Origin: Anaerolineae bacterium
Lineage (GTDB): Bacteria; Chloroflexota; Anaerolineae; JACIWR01
NCBI GenBank assembly: GCA_021162125.1
Contig: JAGGZG010000207.1
Coordinates: 1 to 6,543 of the forward strand
DNA length: 6,543 bases
Direction of reading: 5' to 3'
Positions 1-5,091 of this stretch are shown in pieces. The position numbers were made by a program, and so were the translations under genes. Each line of letters starts with the position of its first letter. The first letter of the stretch is position 1. Under the pieces are notes generated by a model. It was not told the origin of the DNA, did not search any database, and saw nothing but the letters and a program-made list of their open reading frames with translations.

Positions 1-29
1 ACCCAGAGTGTTGCATAAGTTCCGCCCCC

Positions 30-169
30 GAGCTGAAGCTCAGGGCTGAGCAGTCCAAGCCCGTAAAAGCGAGCTATTGGCCCACTCAAGCGATCGTTTA
101 GGACGCTTCCAGCGTCCTTCGACAGACTCAGGACGCACCCTTCGGCTGCTCAGCCTGGGGGTTCAGCTC
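30..169. repeat. Palindrome-rich intergenic repeat zone
   Basis: An imperfect long inverted repeat joins 30-53 with 146-169: 8 outer and 10 inner positions pair perfectly, with four mismatched or wobble positions between. Nested inside are GCTCAG-GG-CTGAGC (38-51) and three copies of one 7-mer: AGGACGC at 100-106, its complement GCGTCCT at 112-118, and AGGACGC again at 130-136. The middle copy can pair with either neighbour but not both. The stretch around 112-136 resembles a dispersed palindromic repeat with a TCGACA core that I recall from many bacterial intergenic regions; that resemblance is from memory and unchecked. No gene is evident here. Confidence 0.6.
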
Positions 170-236
170 CAGGCGACCCGGCGACGGTTCAGCAACTTGA
201 CATCCAAGTTATGGGTAATCTCCAATTTGATTCTAA

Positions 237-265
237 TTGACTCTGCCCTCGTTTCGTGTTATACT
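237..265 (+). promoter_or_regulatory. Strong sigma70-type promoter for the leader and metallophosphoesterase gene
   Basis: TTGACT (237-242) and TATACT (260-265) each match 5 of 6 consensus bases of the housekeeping promoter and are separated by exactly 17 bases. The surroundings of the -35 box are AT-rich in an otherwise GC-rich sequence. Transcription would begin near 271-273 and run through a leader of about 240 nt before the first gene at 510. This is the best promoter match I noticed in the window. Confidence 0.7.
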
Positions 266-269
266 GAGC

Positions 270-466
270 GCGCCTGGCGGGGACGAGGTTTCCACGCAAC
301 GACGGGCAGGTAGTATCAGTGCTGTGAGCTTCACGTCCCCTTGCGGGCCATGCTTGTAGATCCATGGGCTGGCGGGTGTGCTTGGGGAACCAGGGCCGTT
401 TCTGACGAGCTAGCTTTTCCAGACCTGTGGAGAGGCTAGCTTTTAAATTCGCGAGGGCCCAGGTGC
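270..466 (+). ncRNA. Candidate structured 5' leader RNA (unknown class)
   Basis: Downstream of the promoter, and without a convincing gene, the RNA can form several helices: GGGGACG (279-285) with CGTCCCC (334-340); GTGA/TCAC (324-327 with 331-334, competing by one base with the former); CCATG/CATGG (348-352 with 363-367); and CTTGG/CCAGG (381-385 with 390-394) closed by GGAA, a GNRA-type tetraloop. A terminator-like stem follows at 408-441. An 8-bp helix with one G-U could close the whole leader (270-277 with 459-466). I do not recognise the fold as a T-box, 6S, SRP, tmRNA, RNase P or a familiar riboswitch. It could be a cis-regulatory leader, a short RNA ending near 444, or chance pairing in GC-rich DNA. 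Confidence 0.35.
408..449 (+). terminator. Terminator- or attenuator-like hairpin in the leader
   Basis: AGCTAGCTTTTCC (408-420) pairs with 429-441 over 13 consecutive positions, two of them G-U, around an 8-nt loop (421-428). The stem runs directly into a T run at 441-444, followed by AAATT. That is the form of an intrinsic terminator with a short U tract. Because it lies between a strong promoter and the first gene, it could act as an attenuator or end a short leader RNA of about 170 nt. Confidence 0.55.
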
Positions 467-509
467 CCACCTCCAGAAATAGGGTAATGCTTTGTTCCAG
501 GGGTCAGTA

Positions 510-1157
510 ATGAAGATCCTGACTGTCAGCGACCGGGTAGTGGAAAGTATCTACAGCGTGTCCATCAAACAACAATTTGGCGATGTGGACCTGGTGCTAG
601 CCTGCGGTGACCTACCGCCCTACTATCTGGAATTCATCGTCACCATGCTGGGCGTGCCGCTGCTCTACGTGTTCGGCAATCACGACCAGGGCGTTTTTAC
701 CTTTAATGGCAAATTCAAGCATGCGCCCGAAGGCTGCATCAACGTGGACGAGCGGATAGTAAAAGTCAAAGGATTGCTCATCGGCGGGCTGGAGGGTTCG
801 ATGCTCTACAGCGGTCAGGGCGATCATCAGTACACCGAGTGGGACATGATCTGGAAAGCGTTACGGATGGCGCCCGCGTTGTGGTGGAATCGGCTGCGGT
901 ACGGCCGGTTTCTGGACATCCTGATCACCCACGCCCCCCCCTACCGCATCCACGACGGGGTTGACCGCTGCCACACCGGATTCAAAACCTTCCTGCGCAT
1001 GATGGACATTTATCACCCCCGCTACCTGATCCACGGTCACGTGCACGTCTACAGCCCGCACACCATCATTCGCACGACTTACGGTCGCACCCAGGTGGTG
1101 AATACCTACGGGTACCAGATAATCAATTGGAGGGACGTTAAGTCTGGAGATGGATAG
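510..1157 (+). CDS. Metallophosphoesterase with variant first motif
   Basis: A 215-residue protein of the calcineurin-like phosphoesterase superfamily (two-metal phosphate-ester hydrolases), without signal peptide or membrane segment, so probably cytoplasmic. Visible motifs in order: SDRV (D8), CGD (D34), GNHD (57-59, with preceding G56), THAPP (H141) and HGHVH (175-179). In the usual family the first motif is DxH; here the second ligand position is Val10, so one metal site is altered although all later ligands are kept. ATG at 510 is preferred because AGGGG (499-503) lies 6 bases upstream; a TTG at 492 in the same frame would add six residues. The stop overlaps the next start by 8 bases, indicating translational coupling. 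Expression probably comes from the promoter at 237-265. The substrate cannot be read from sequence. Confidence 0.85.
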   Translation: MKILTVSDRVVESIYSVSIKQQFGDVDLVLACGDLPPYYLEFIVTMLGVPLLYVFGNHDQGVFTFNGKFKHAPEGCINVDERIVKVKGLLIGGLEGSMLYSGQGDHQYTEWDMIWKALRMAPALWWNRLRYGRFLDILITHAPPYRIHDGVDRCHTGFKTFLRMMDIYHPRYLIHGHVHVYSPHTIIRTTYGRTQVVNTYGYQIINWRDVKSGDG

Positions 1158-2160
1158 TCTATTCCAACGAGAGGTAAATGCCGATTTTTCTCATGCACGC
1201 TGGCGGGCCTTTCTGGGTGAAGTTGCCTCCCTGCTCTTTGGTCACAGTAACGAACTGCTCTCTTTCGACCAGGTGAAGGCCGCGCTCAAGGTGAGAGGCC
1301 AGATCTATCGCGGCATCCAGGCCGTGCCCATAGCCCAGATCGTGGGCAGCGTGGATCGCTACCGGGACTTCGACCGCGCCTTCCTGCCCACCCAGACGCA
1401 CACGGCCGCCCGCTGGAAGCGGGTTGACCAGGCGCATTACCAGGACATCAATCTCCCCCCGGTCCAACTGTACAAGGTGGGCGACGTTTACTTCGTGCGT
1501 GACGGCAATCACCGCGTGTCTGTGGCCCGCGAAAGAGGCGTGGAGTTCATAGACGCCGAGGTCATCGAACTCAAAACGCGGGTGCCTCTAGACGCTGATC
1601 TGCGCACGGAGGACTTGGTCATCAAGGGCGAGTACGCCGACTTCCTGGAAGCGACCCATCTGGACCGGCTGCGTCCCGACCAGAAAATCGAGTTCTCCAC
1701 TCCGGGCCATTACCGCACGCTGCTCGAGCACATCGCCACCCACCGCTATTTCATGGGCCTCGAACAGCAGCGGGAGATTCCCTGGGAAGAGGCCGTCGTT
1801 CACTGGTACGACACCCTATACCAGCCCATCGTGCGCGTCATCCGCGAACAGAACGTGCTCGCCGACTTCCCACACCGCACCGAGGCCGACCTCTACCTGT
1901 GGATTATGGATCACCGCCATTACCTGGGTGAGCGTTTCGGAAAGGACGTCACCTTCGAGGAAGCTGCCACCGACTTCGCGGAGCAGTTTAGCGAGCGACC
2001 GGTGAAGCGCGTGATCCGTGGCGTGAAACAGGCGGTGGAGAGCCTGGCCAGCGAGGTGCCCGTGGCTCCGGCCGGCGACGAAGCGAGCACGCCCCCGCTG
2101 ATGCCTCCCATCCCGGCTGACGAATCCCCGCAGGAGACACCAGGCCAGCCTGCTGAGTGA
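1150..2160 (+). CDS. ParB-like N-domain protein with DUF4032-type C-terminal region
   Basis: A 336-residue soluble protein. Residues about 50-145 resemble the ParB/Srx-type nuclease fold: VPIAQIVGS (59-67), then VYFVRDGNHRVSVARERG (113-130), whose DGNHR recalls the ParB box in which His-Arg contacts nucleotide. Residues about 180-262 carry HRYF, HWYDTLYQPIV and FPHRTEADLYLWIMDHRHYL, a pattern I associate with DUF4032-like proteins of actinobacteria and Chloroflexota; this domain label is from memory. The last 35 residues are rich in Pro and acidic residues and look disordered. ATG at 1150 overlaps the metallophosphoesterase stop. GGAGGG (1129-1134) lies 15 bases upstream, somewhat far, so start choice relies partly on coupling. 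It is not an orthodox ParB: there is no ParA partner, parS site or helix-turn-helix in view. Function is unknown; a nucleotide-binding or regulatory role is an inference. Confidence 0.78.
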   Translation: MDSLFQREVNADFSHARWRAFLGEVASLLFGHSNELLSFDQVKAALKVRGQIYRGIQAVPIAQIVGSVDRYRDFDRAFLPTQTHTAARWKRVDQAHYQDINLPPVQLYKVGDVYFVRDGNHRVSVARERGVEFIDAEVIELKTRVPLDADLRTEDLVIKGEYADFLEATHLDRLRPDQKIEFSTPGHYRTLLEHIATHRYFMGLEQQREIPWEEAVVHWYDTLYQPIVRVIREQNVLADFPHRTEADLYLWIMDHRHYLGERFGKDVTFEEAATDFAEQFSERPVKRVIRGVKQAVESLASEVPVAPAGDEASTPPLMPPIPADESPQETPGQPAE

Positions 2161-2267
2161 GGGAAACTGTGCGCGCTCCACGACTTGGAGATGCGGGCCT
2201 CTTTTGGCGAAGGCGACGTGCGCAGCGGCGCACTGGAGACTACGTTGACCATGGCGTAATCGAAAGA
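2161..2267. other. Short intergenic stretch with two small hairpins
   Basis: No gene is evident. CTCCA/TGGAG (2176-2180 with 2186-2190) and the perfect GTGCGC/GCGCAC (2218-2223 with 2228-2233, loop AGCG) form hairpins after the ParB-like gene. Neither is followed by a T run, so termination is only possible, not shown. The longer plus-strand reading frame through here (2157-2339) encodes an arginine-rich, unfamiliar sequence that runs into the REP hairpin, and I do not call it. Confidence 0.4.
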
Positions 2268-2268
2268 G

Positions 2269-2301
2269 AGACCTCCGCGGTCTGGGAGACCGCGGAGGTC
2301 T
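2269..2301. repeat. REP-like hairpin, copy 1
   Basis: AGACCTCCGCGGTCT (2269-2283) is the exact reverse complement of 2287-2301, with a GGG loop. It shares GAGACCTCCG with the other two copies but has C in place of A in the stem, matched by a compensating G on the other arm, so base pairing has been conserved. It is followed by TGGCCTAGC, shared with copy 3. Confidence 0.9.
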
Positions 2302-2308
2302 GGCCTAG

Positions 2309-2344
2309 CGACTTTGCCGAAAACTCAACCCGACTTTAGCGAAA
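2309..2344 (+). repeat. Imperfect 14-bp direct repeat upstream of the transposase
   Basis: CGACTTTGCCGAAA (2309-2322) and CGACTTTAGCGAAA (2331-2344) agree at 12 of 14 positions and are 22 bases apart. A related sequence on the opposite strand (CTTTATCGAA, at 3053-3062) follows REP copy 3. The arrangement could be a transposase or regulator binding site, or a remnant of element ends. Confidence 0.45.
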
Positions 2345-2356
2345 TGATTTCTAAGC

Positions 2357-2377
2357 CCTCCGAGATCTGCGGGGGAG
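2357..2377 (+). promoter_or_regulatory. Hairpin that can bury the transposase ribosome-binding site
   Basis: CCTCCG (2357-2362) can pair with CGGGGG (2370-2375), with one T-G wobble and a 7-nt loop. The Shine-Dalgarno sequence GGGGGAG (2371-2377) of the transposase is thereby mostly sequestered. IS200 itself is known to repress its transposase with a 5' hairpin over the start region, so a similar role is reasonable here but not shown. Confidence 0.4.
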
Positions 2378-2382
2378 ACGCT

Positions 2383-2988
2383 ATGCCACGACGTGAGATC
2401 AAGTTCTACGCAGGTGAATACTACCACGTTTACAACCGAGGGAACAACCGACAGAACACCTTCTTTGAACGTGAAAACTACTTATTCTTTCTGCAGCGCG
2501 TGCGCGAGTATCTTCTCCCCAGTGGCATTGTCATTGTTGCTTACTGCTTGATGCCGACTCACTATCATCTGATGATCGGTGTCAAGCAGACCGCGCAAAC
2601 GGAGACCTCCGAGGTTTTAGAAACCTCGGAGGTCTCGACCGGGATGATGCGATTAGCAGTCTCTTATACAAAAGCCATAAACAAGCGCTATCAACGTGTA
2701 GGTGCACTTTTTCAGGGACAGTTCCGGGCCGTGCATGTGGATCGGAATGAGTACCTGCTGCATCTATCGCGTTATATCCACTTGAATCCTGTGACAGCGG
2801 GACTGGTGGAGCGACCTGAAGATTGGGAGTTCTCCAGTTACCGCGAGTACATCGGCCTGCGCAACGGTACATTGCCCGAACCTGAGATTGTACTGTCGCA
2901 GTTTCCCACGCGAAGCGCATATCAGGAGTTTGTGGCATCTTATAGTAAGGGTGATGAAGCGCTCATCGCCCATCTTTTGCTTAATTGA
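2383..2988 (+). CDS. REP-associated tyrosine transposase (RAYT, Y1/HUH family)
   Basis: A 201-residue single-strand DNA transposase of the IS200-like Y1 superfamily. Seen: the N-terminal strand EYYHVYNRGNNRQ (12-24), the HUH metal motif in PTHYHLM (H60, H62), the catalytic tyrosine in SYTKAINKRYQRVG (Y95), then LFQGQF (109-114) and HLSRYIHLNPVTAGLV (127-142), all hallmarks of RAYTs. Length is within the family range. ATG at 2383 is chosen for the strong GGGGGAG 5 bases upstream; an earlier ATG at 2314 in frame lacks such a site. Residues 74-84 read ETSEV-L-ETSEV and are encoded by a REP hairpin (2602-2636) identical in type to those flanking the gene, placed between the HUH motif and the tyrosine helix. 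The gene appears intact. It would nick and join single-stranded DNA at such hairpins; activity with the insert is unknown. Confidence 0.93.
   Translation: MPRREIKFYAGEYYHVYNRGNNRQNTFFERENYLFFLQRVREYLLPSGIVIVAYCLMPTHYHLMIGVKQTAQTETSEVLETSEVSTGMMRLAVSYTKAINKRYQRVGALFQGQFRAVHVDRNEYLLHLSRYIHLNPVTAGLVERPEDWEFSSYREYIGLRNGTLPEPEIVLSQFPTRSAYQEFVASYSKGDEALIAHLLLN
2602..2636. repeat. REP-like hairpin, copy 2, inside the transposase gene
   Basis: GAGACCTCCGAGGTTT (2602-2617) is the exact reverse complement of 2621-2636 with a TAG loop, giving a perfect 16-bp stem, the longest of the three copies. It lies in frame as codons 74 to 85 of the transposase and creates no stop codon. The TT/AA pair at the top of the stem differs from copy 3 on both arms, so pairing has been kept. 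Confidence 0.92.
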
Positions 2989-3011
2989 GGGGAGCGCGTC
3001 GTTCAAACCAG

Positions 3012-3044
3012 AGACCTCCGAGGTCTTTCAGACCTCGGAGGTCT
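3012..3044. repeat. REP-like hairpin, copy 3
   Basis: AGACCTCCGAGGTCT (3012-3026) is the exact reverse complement of 3030-3044 with a TTC loop. It is followed by TGGCCTGGC, almost the same flank as copy 1 and in the same direction. It ends 29 bases before the Shine-Dalgarno of the LOG-like gene and lacks a T run, so it may reduce but need not stop transcription. Confidence 0.92.
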
Positions 3045-3084
3045 GGCCTGGCTTCGATAAAGCGGACGCTACAAGGAGTCGTTG

Positions 3085-3645
3085 ATGACCCAGACCAGAC
3101 ACACTGAGACGAGCCAGACAGAACGGATCATCGCCGTCTTCGGGGGATCGGGAGTGCCGGAGGGGACGCCGGTCTACGAGGACACACGGCGGCTGGGGCG
3201 CTTGCTGGCCCAGGCGGGCTACGCGGTGATGAACGGCGGGTACTACGGGACGATGGCTGCCGTCAGCCAGGGGGCGCACCAGGCCGGGGGGCGGGTGATC
3301 GGCGTCACGGTGCCCCTGTTCAACCTGCAGCCCAACCCCTGGCTGGACGAGGAGCGACGGATGGACGCCTACCTTCCTCGCCTGATCCACCTGACCACCG
3401 TGCCTGACGGCTACGTAGCCGTCCAGGGTGGGATTGGCACGCTGACCGAGGTAAGCGTGGTGTGGAGCCTGCTGCAAACGGGTTCCATCCCCCGCCGGCC
3501 TTTCATCCTGCTGGGCGAGCACTGGACGCGCATCTTGGACGTGTACCGTCGAGAGACAACGATGAAAGAGAGTGACCTGGCCCTGGCGCAGGTGGTCGCC
3601 ACGCCGGAGGAGGCCGTGGACATCCTGCGCCGCCAGCTTCGTTGA
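3085..3645 (+). CDS. LOG-family / TIGR00725-like nucleotide-binding protein
   Basis: A 186-residue cytoplasmic protein with the Rossmann-like fold of the LOG ('lysine decarboxylase-like') group. Seen: IIAVFGGSG (15-23) as first strand and loop, GGYYGTMAAVSQGA (51-64) matching the GGxxGxM element, and GGIGTLTE (115-122) matching the PGGxGTxxE signature, but with Gln114 where LOG phosphoribohydrolases have Pro. LOG enzymes release cytokinin bases from nucleotide monophosphates; other relatives have unknown roles, so only general nucleotide binding is safe. ATG at 3085 has AAGGAG (3073-3078) 6 bases upstream; the TTG at 3082 would add one residue. A G/C-rich hairpin follows the stop. The upstream neighbour is the RAYT unit, so the gene may depend on read-through or on a promoter I cannot identify. 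Confidence 0.87.
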   Translation: MTQTRHTETSQTERIIAVFGGSGVPEGTPVYEDTRRLGRLLAQAGYAVMNGGYYGTMAAVSQGAHQAGGRVIGVTVPLFNLQPNPWLDEERRMDAYLPRLIHLTTVPDGYVAVQGGIGTLTEVSVVWSLLQTGSIPRRPFILLGEHWTRILDVYRRETTMKESDLALAQVVATPEEAVDILRRQLR

Positions 3646-3649
3646 CATT

Positions 3650-3672
3650 GCCCCGGCCTGAAGAGCCGGGGC
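3650..3672 (+). terminator. GC-rich hairpin after the LOG-like gene
   Basis: GCCCCGGC (3650-3657) pairs perfectly with GCCGGGGC (3665-3672) over 8 bp around a 7-nt loop, starting 5 bases after the stop codon. The downstream sequence TCTGACCTCTT is pyrimidine-rich but has no clean T run. It may be a weak terminator, an mRNA 3'-end stabiliser or another dispersed palindrome. Confidence 0.5.
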
Positions 3673-3765
3673 TCTGACCTCTTGCCACCCTCAACTCCCT
3701 CCTCCGTGTCGGGGTCGAGAGGGGTTGATCCAGAATTATCAAGCACGCGACAAAAGGAGCACTCT

Positions 3766-5076
3766 ATGCCCACCGATACCCCAAATCCAGACGCCATCGA
3801 GGCCGCACTGCGCCAAAAACAACTTCCGGTACTCGCCGGACGACTGCCGCCCGGCGAGTTTGTAGTACCCGATTACGACGGCCTCTGCCTGGCCAACATC
3901 CCGGCCACTGTCGCTGCCCTGCTGGGCGGCGAGTTGCCCGGTGCCTGCCCTCCGCTCCGCCCCGATCTGTGGCGCAGCTGGGCAGACGGCGTGCGACGGG
4001 TGATCTTCCTCCTGGTGGACGCCATGGGCTACCTGCAACTGCGGGAGGCAATGGCTCGCGGAGATGTCCCGGCCTGGAACCGCCTGGTCGAGCGGGGAGC
4101 CTTCTTTCCCATTACCACAGTTTTCCCCTCCACCACCAACGCCGTCCTCACCACCCTGTGGACCGGATACTCCCCCGCCGCCCACGGCTTGCTGGCCTTC
4201 GAGCTCTACCTGCGCGAGTTTGGGGTGGCAGCCAGCGCCCTCTTCTTCTGGCCCATAGCCTGCCACCAGCACGACCTGCTGGTGGAATGGGGGCTCAAGC
4301 CAGAGGAATTCGTCCCTGTGCCGGCGTTGGGCGAGACGCTCAGCAAGCAGGGCATCGCTGTGCGTACCTTCATCCGCAAAACCTACGCCGAATCCGCCCT
4401 GTCGCAAATGCACCGCCGGGGACTGGAGAAGATTGATGGCTTCGTGGATGCCTCCGACTTATGGGTGGGCCTGCGCCGCGCACTCGGCGAGTCTCAGTCC
4501 GAGCGATTGTTCATCAGCGCGTATTGGGACGTGGTGGACGGCATCAGTCACAAGTACGGCCCCAACGATGATTCCTGGGCCACCGAATTGCGCAACATCG
4601 GCTACATGCTGGAAGAGGAGTTCCTGCGGCGGCTGACCCCCGCCGAACGCGAGGGCACCCTGCTTATCATCACCGCCGATCACGGCATGGTGCCTACCCC
4701 GCCCGAAGTGGCTGTCAAGCTGGATGATCACCCCGCCCTCCGCGATGTGCTCCTCATCCCGCCGATGGGCGAATCGCGGGTGCCCTTCCTTTACCCTCAT
4801 CCAGACCAGCGCGAGGCCCTGCGCGCCTATTTGAGCGGGGAATTGAGCGACGCTTTCGTTACCCTGGAGCGGGACATCGTGCTGGAGAGCGGGCTGCTGG
4901 GGCCGGGGCCTGTGTATCGCGAGACTCCCTACCGTCTGGGTGACCTGATGGCCCTGGCCCGTGGGAACCATTATTTGGCCAAAGAGGAAAAATCCCTGGA
5001 GATGCTGGGCCGGCACGGCGGCCTCAGCCCGGTGGAGATACTGGTGCCGCTGTTCATCGTCCGGCTGGATGGGTAA
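3766..5076 (+). CDS. Type I phosphodiesterase / nucleotide pyrophosphatase-like enzyme (alkaline phosphatase superfamily)
   Basis: A 436-residue protein carrying the full two-zinc site of the nucleotide pyrophosphatase/phosphodiesterase type: FLLVDAMG (D85), the nucleophile loop VFPSTTNAVLTTLWTG (T124 by spacing to TG), YWDVVDGISHKYGP (D258, H262), TADHGM (D305, H306) and GRHGGLSP (H417). It should hydrolyse phosphodiester or phosphomonoester bonds; the substrate is not readable. There is no signal peptide or membrane segment, so a cytoplasmic location is likely, unlike many secreted relatives. The C-terminal HGGLSPVEILVPL resembles the end of PglZ-type domains, which share this fold, but no phage-exclusion genes are nearby. 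ATG at 3766 has AAGGAG (3754-3759) 6 bases upstream; the frame stays open upstream to 3682 without a comparable site. The next gene starts 15 bases after the stop, suggesting one transcript. Confidence 0.9.
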   Translation: MPTDTPNPDAIEAALRQKQLPVLAGRLPPGEFVVPDYDGLCLANIPATVAALLGGELPGACPPLRPDLWRSWADGVRRVIFLLVDAMGYLQLREAMARGDVPAWNRLVERGAFFPITTVFPSTTNAVLTTLWTGYSPAAHGLLAFELYLREFGVAASALFFWPIACHQHDLLVEWGLKPEEFVPVPALGETLSKQGIAVRTFIRKTYAESALSQMHRRGLEKIDGFVDASDLWVGLRRALGESQSERLFISAYWDVVDGISHKYGPNDDSWATELRNIGYMLEEEFLRRLTPAEREGTLLIITADHGMVPTPPEVAVKLDDHPALRDVLLIPPMGESRVPFLYPHPDQREALRAYLSGELSDAFVTLERDIVLESGLLGPGPVYRETPYRLGDLMALARGNHYLAKEEKSLEMLGRHGGLSPVEILVPLFIVRLDG

Positions 5077-5091
5077 GGGGGTGATGAACGA

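Larger units (their letters stand above)
2268..3049 (+). mobile_element. REP-RAYT unit (IS200-type transposase domesticated with hairpin repeats)
   Basis: A Y1/HUH-type transposase gene (2383-2988) lies between two 15-bp-stem hairpins (2269-2301 and 3012-3044) that share the same sequence and the same downstream flank, with a third copy inside the gene. Transposases of the RAYT group are known to be found beside the REP palindromes they recognise, so the set reads as a REP-RAYT locus. The true ends are not defined: I see no target duplication, which is expected since this enzyme class does not make one. It separates the metallophosphoesterase/ParB-like pair from the LOG-like gene. Confidence 0.75.

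Noticed and set aside
140..195. tRNA-like GGTTCA segments at 161 and 187
   Set aside because: No acceptor stem, anticodon arm or correctly paired T arm could be built around either copy.
197..226. Perfect -35 hexamer TTGACA at 197-202 as a second promoter
   Set aside because: No acceptable -10 lies 16-18 bases downstream (TCTCCA, CTCCAA, TCCAAT), and the pair at 237-265 is far better.
77..470. Small open frames on both strands (77-313 plus, 189-470 minus)
   Set aside because: Composition is arginine-rich or unfamiliar, there is no good ribosome site, and they cross the palindromes, promoter and hairpin stem.
1150..2160. True chromosome partition ParB
   Set aside because: Only the DGNHR-like box fits; there is no ParA, no DNA-binding helix-turn-helix and no parS-like palindrome nearby.
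2157..2339. Possible 60-residue protein between the ParB-like gene and the transposase
   Set aside because: Arginine-rich with no motif, and it runs through the REP hairpin; it overlaps the preceding stop by chance.
2268..3049. CRISPR array from three repeated hairpins
   Set aside because: Spacing is about 300-400 bases, two copies flank and one lies within a transposase gene, and no cas genes are present.
3766..5076. PglZ of a BREX or Pgl phage-defence system
   Set aside because: Only the C-terminal HGGLSP segment is similar, which is shared across the fold; none of the other BREX genes are in the window.
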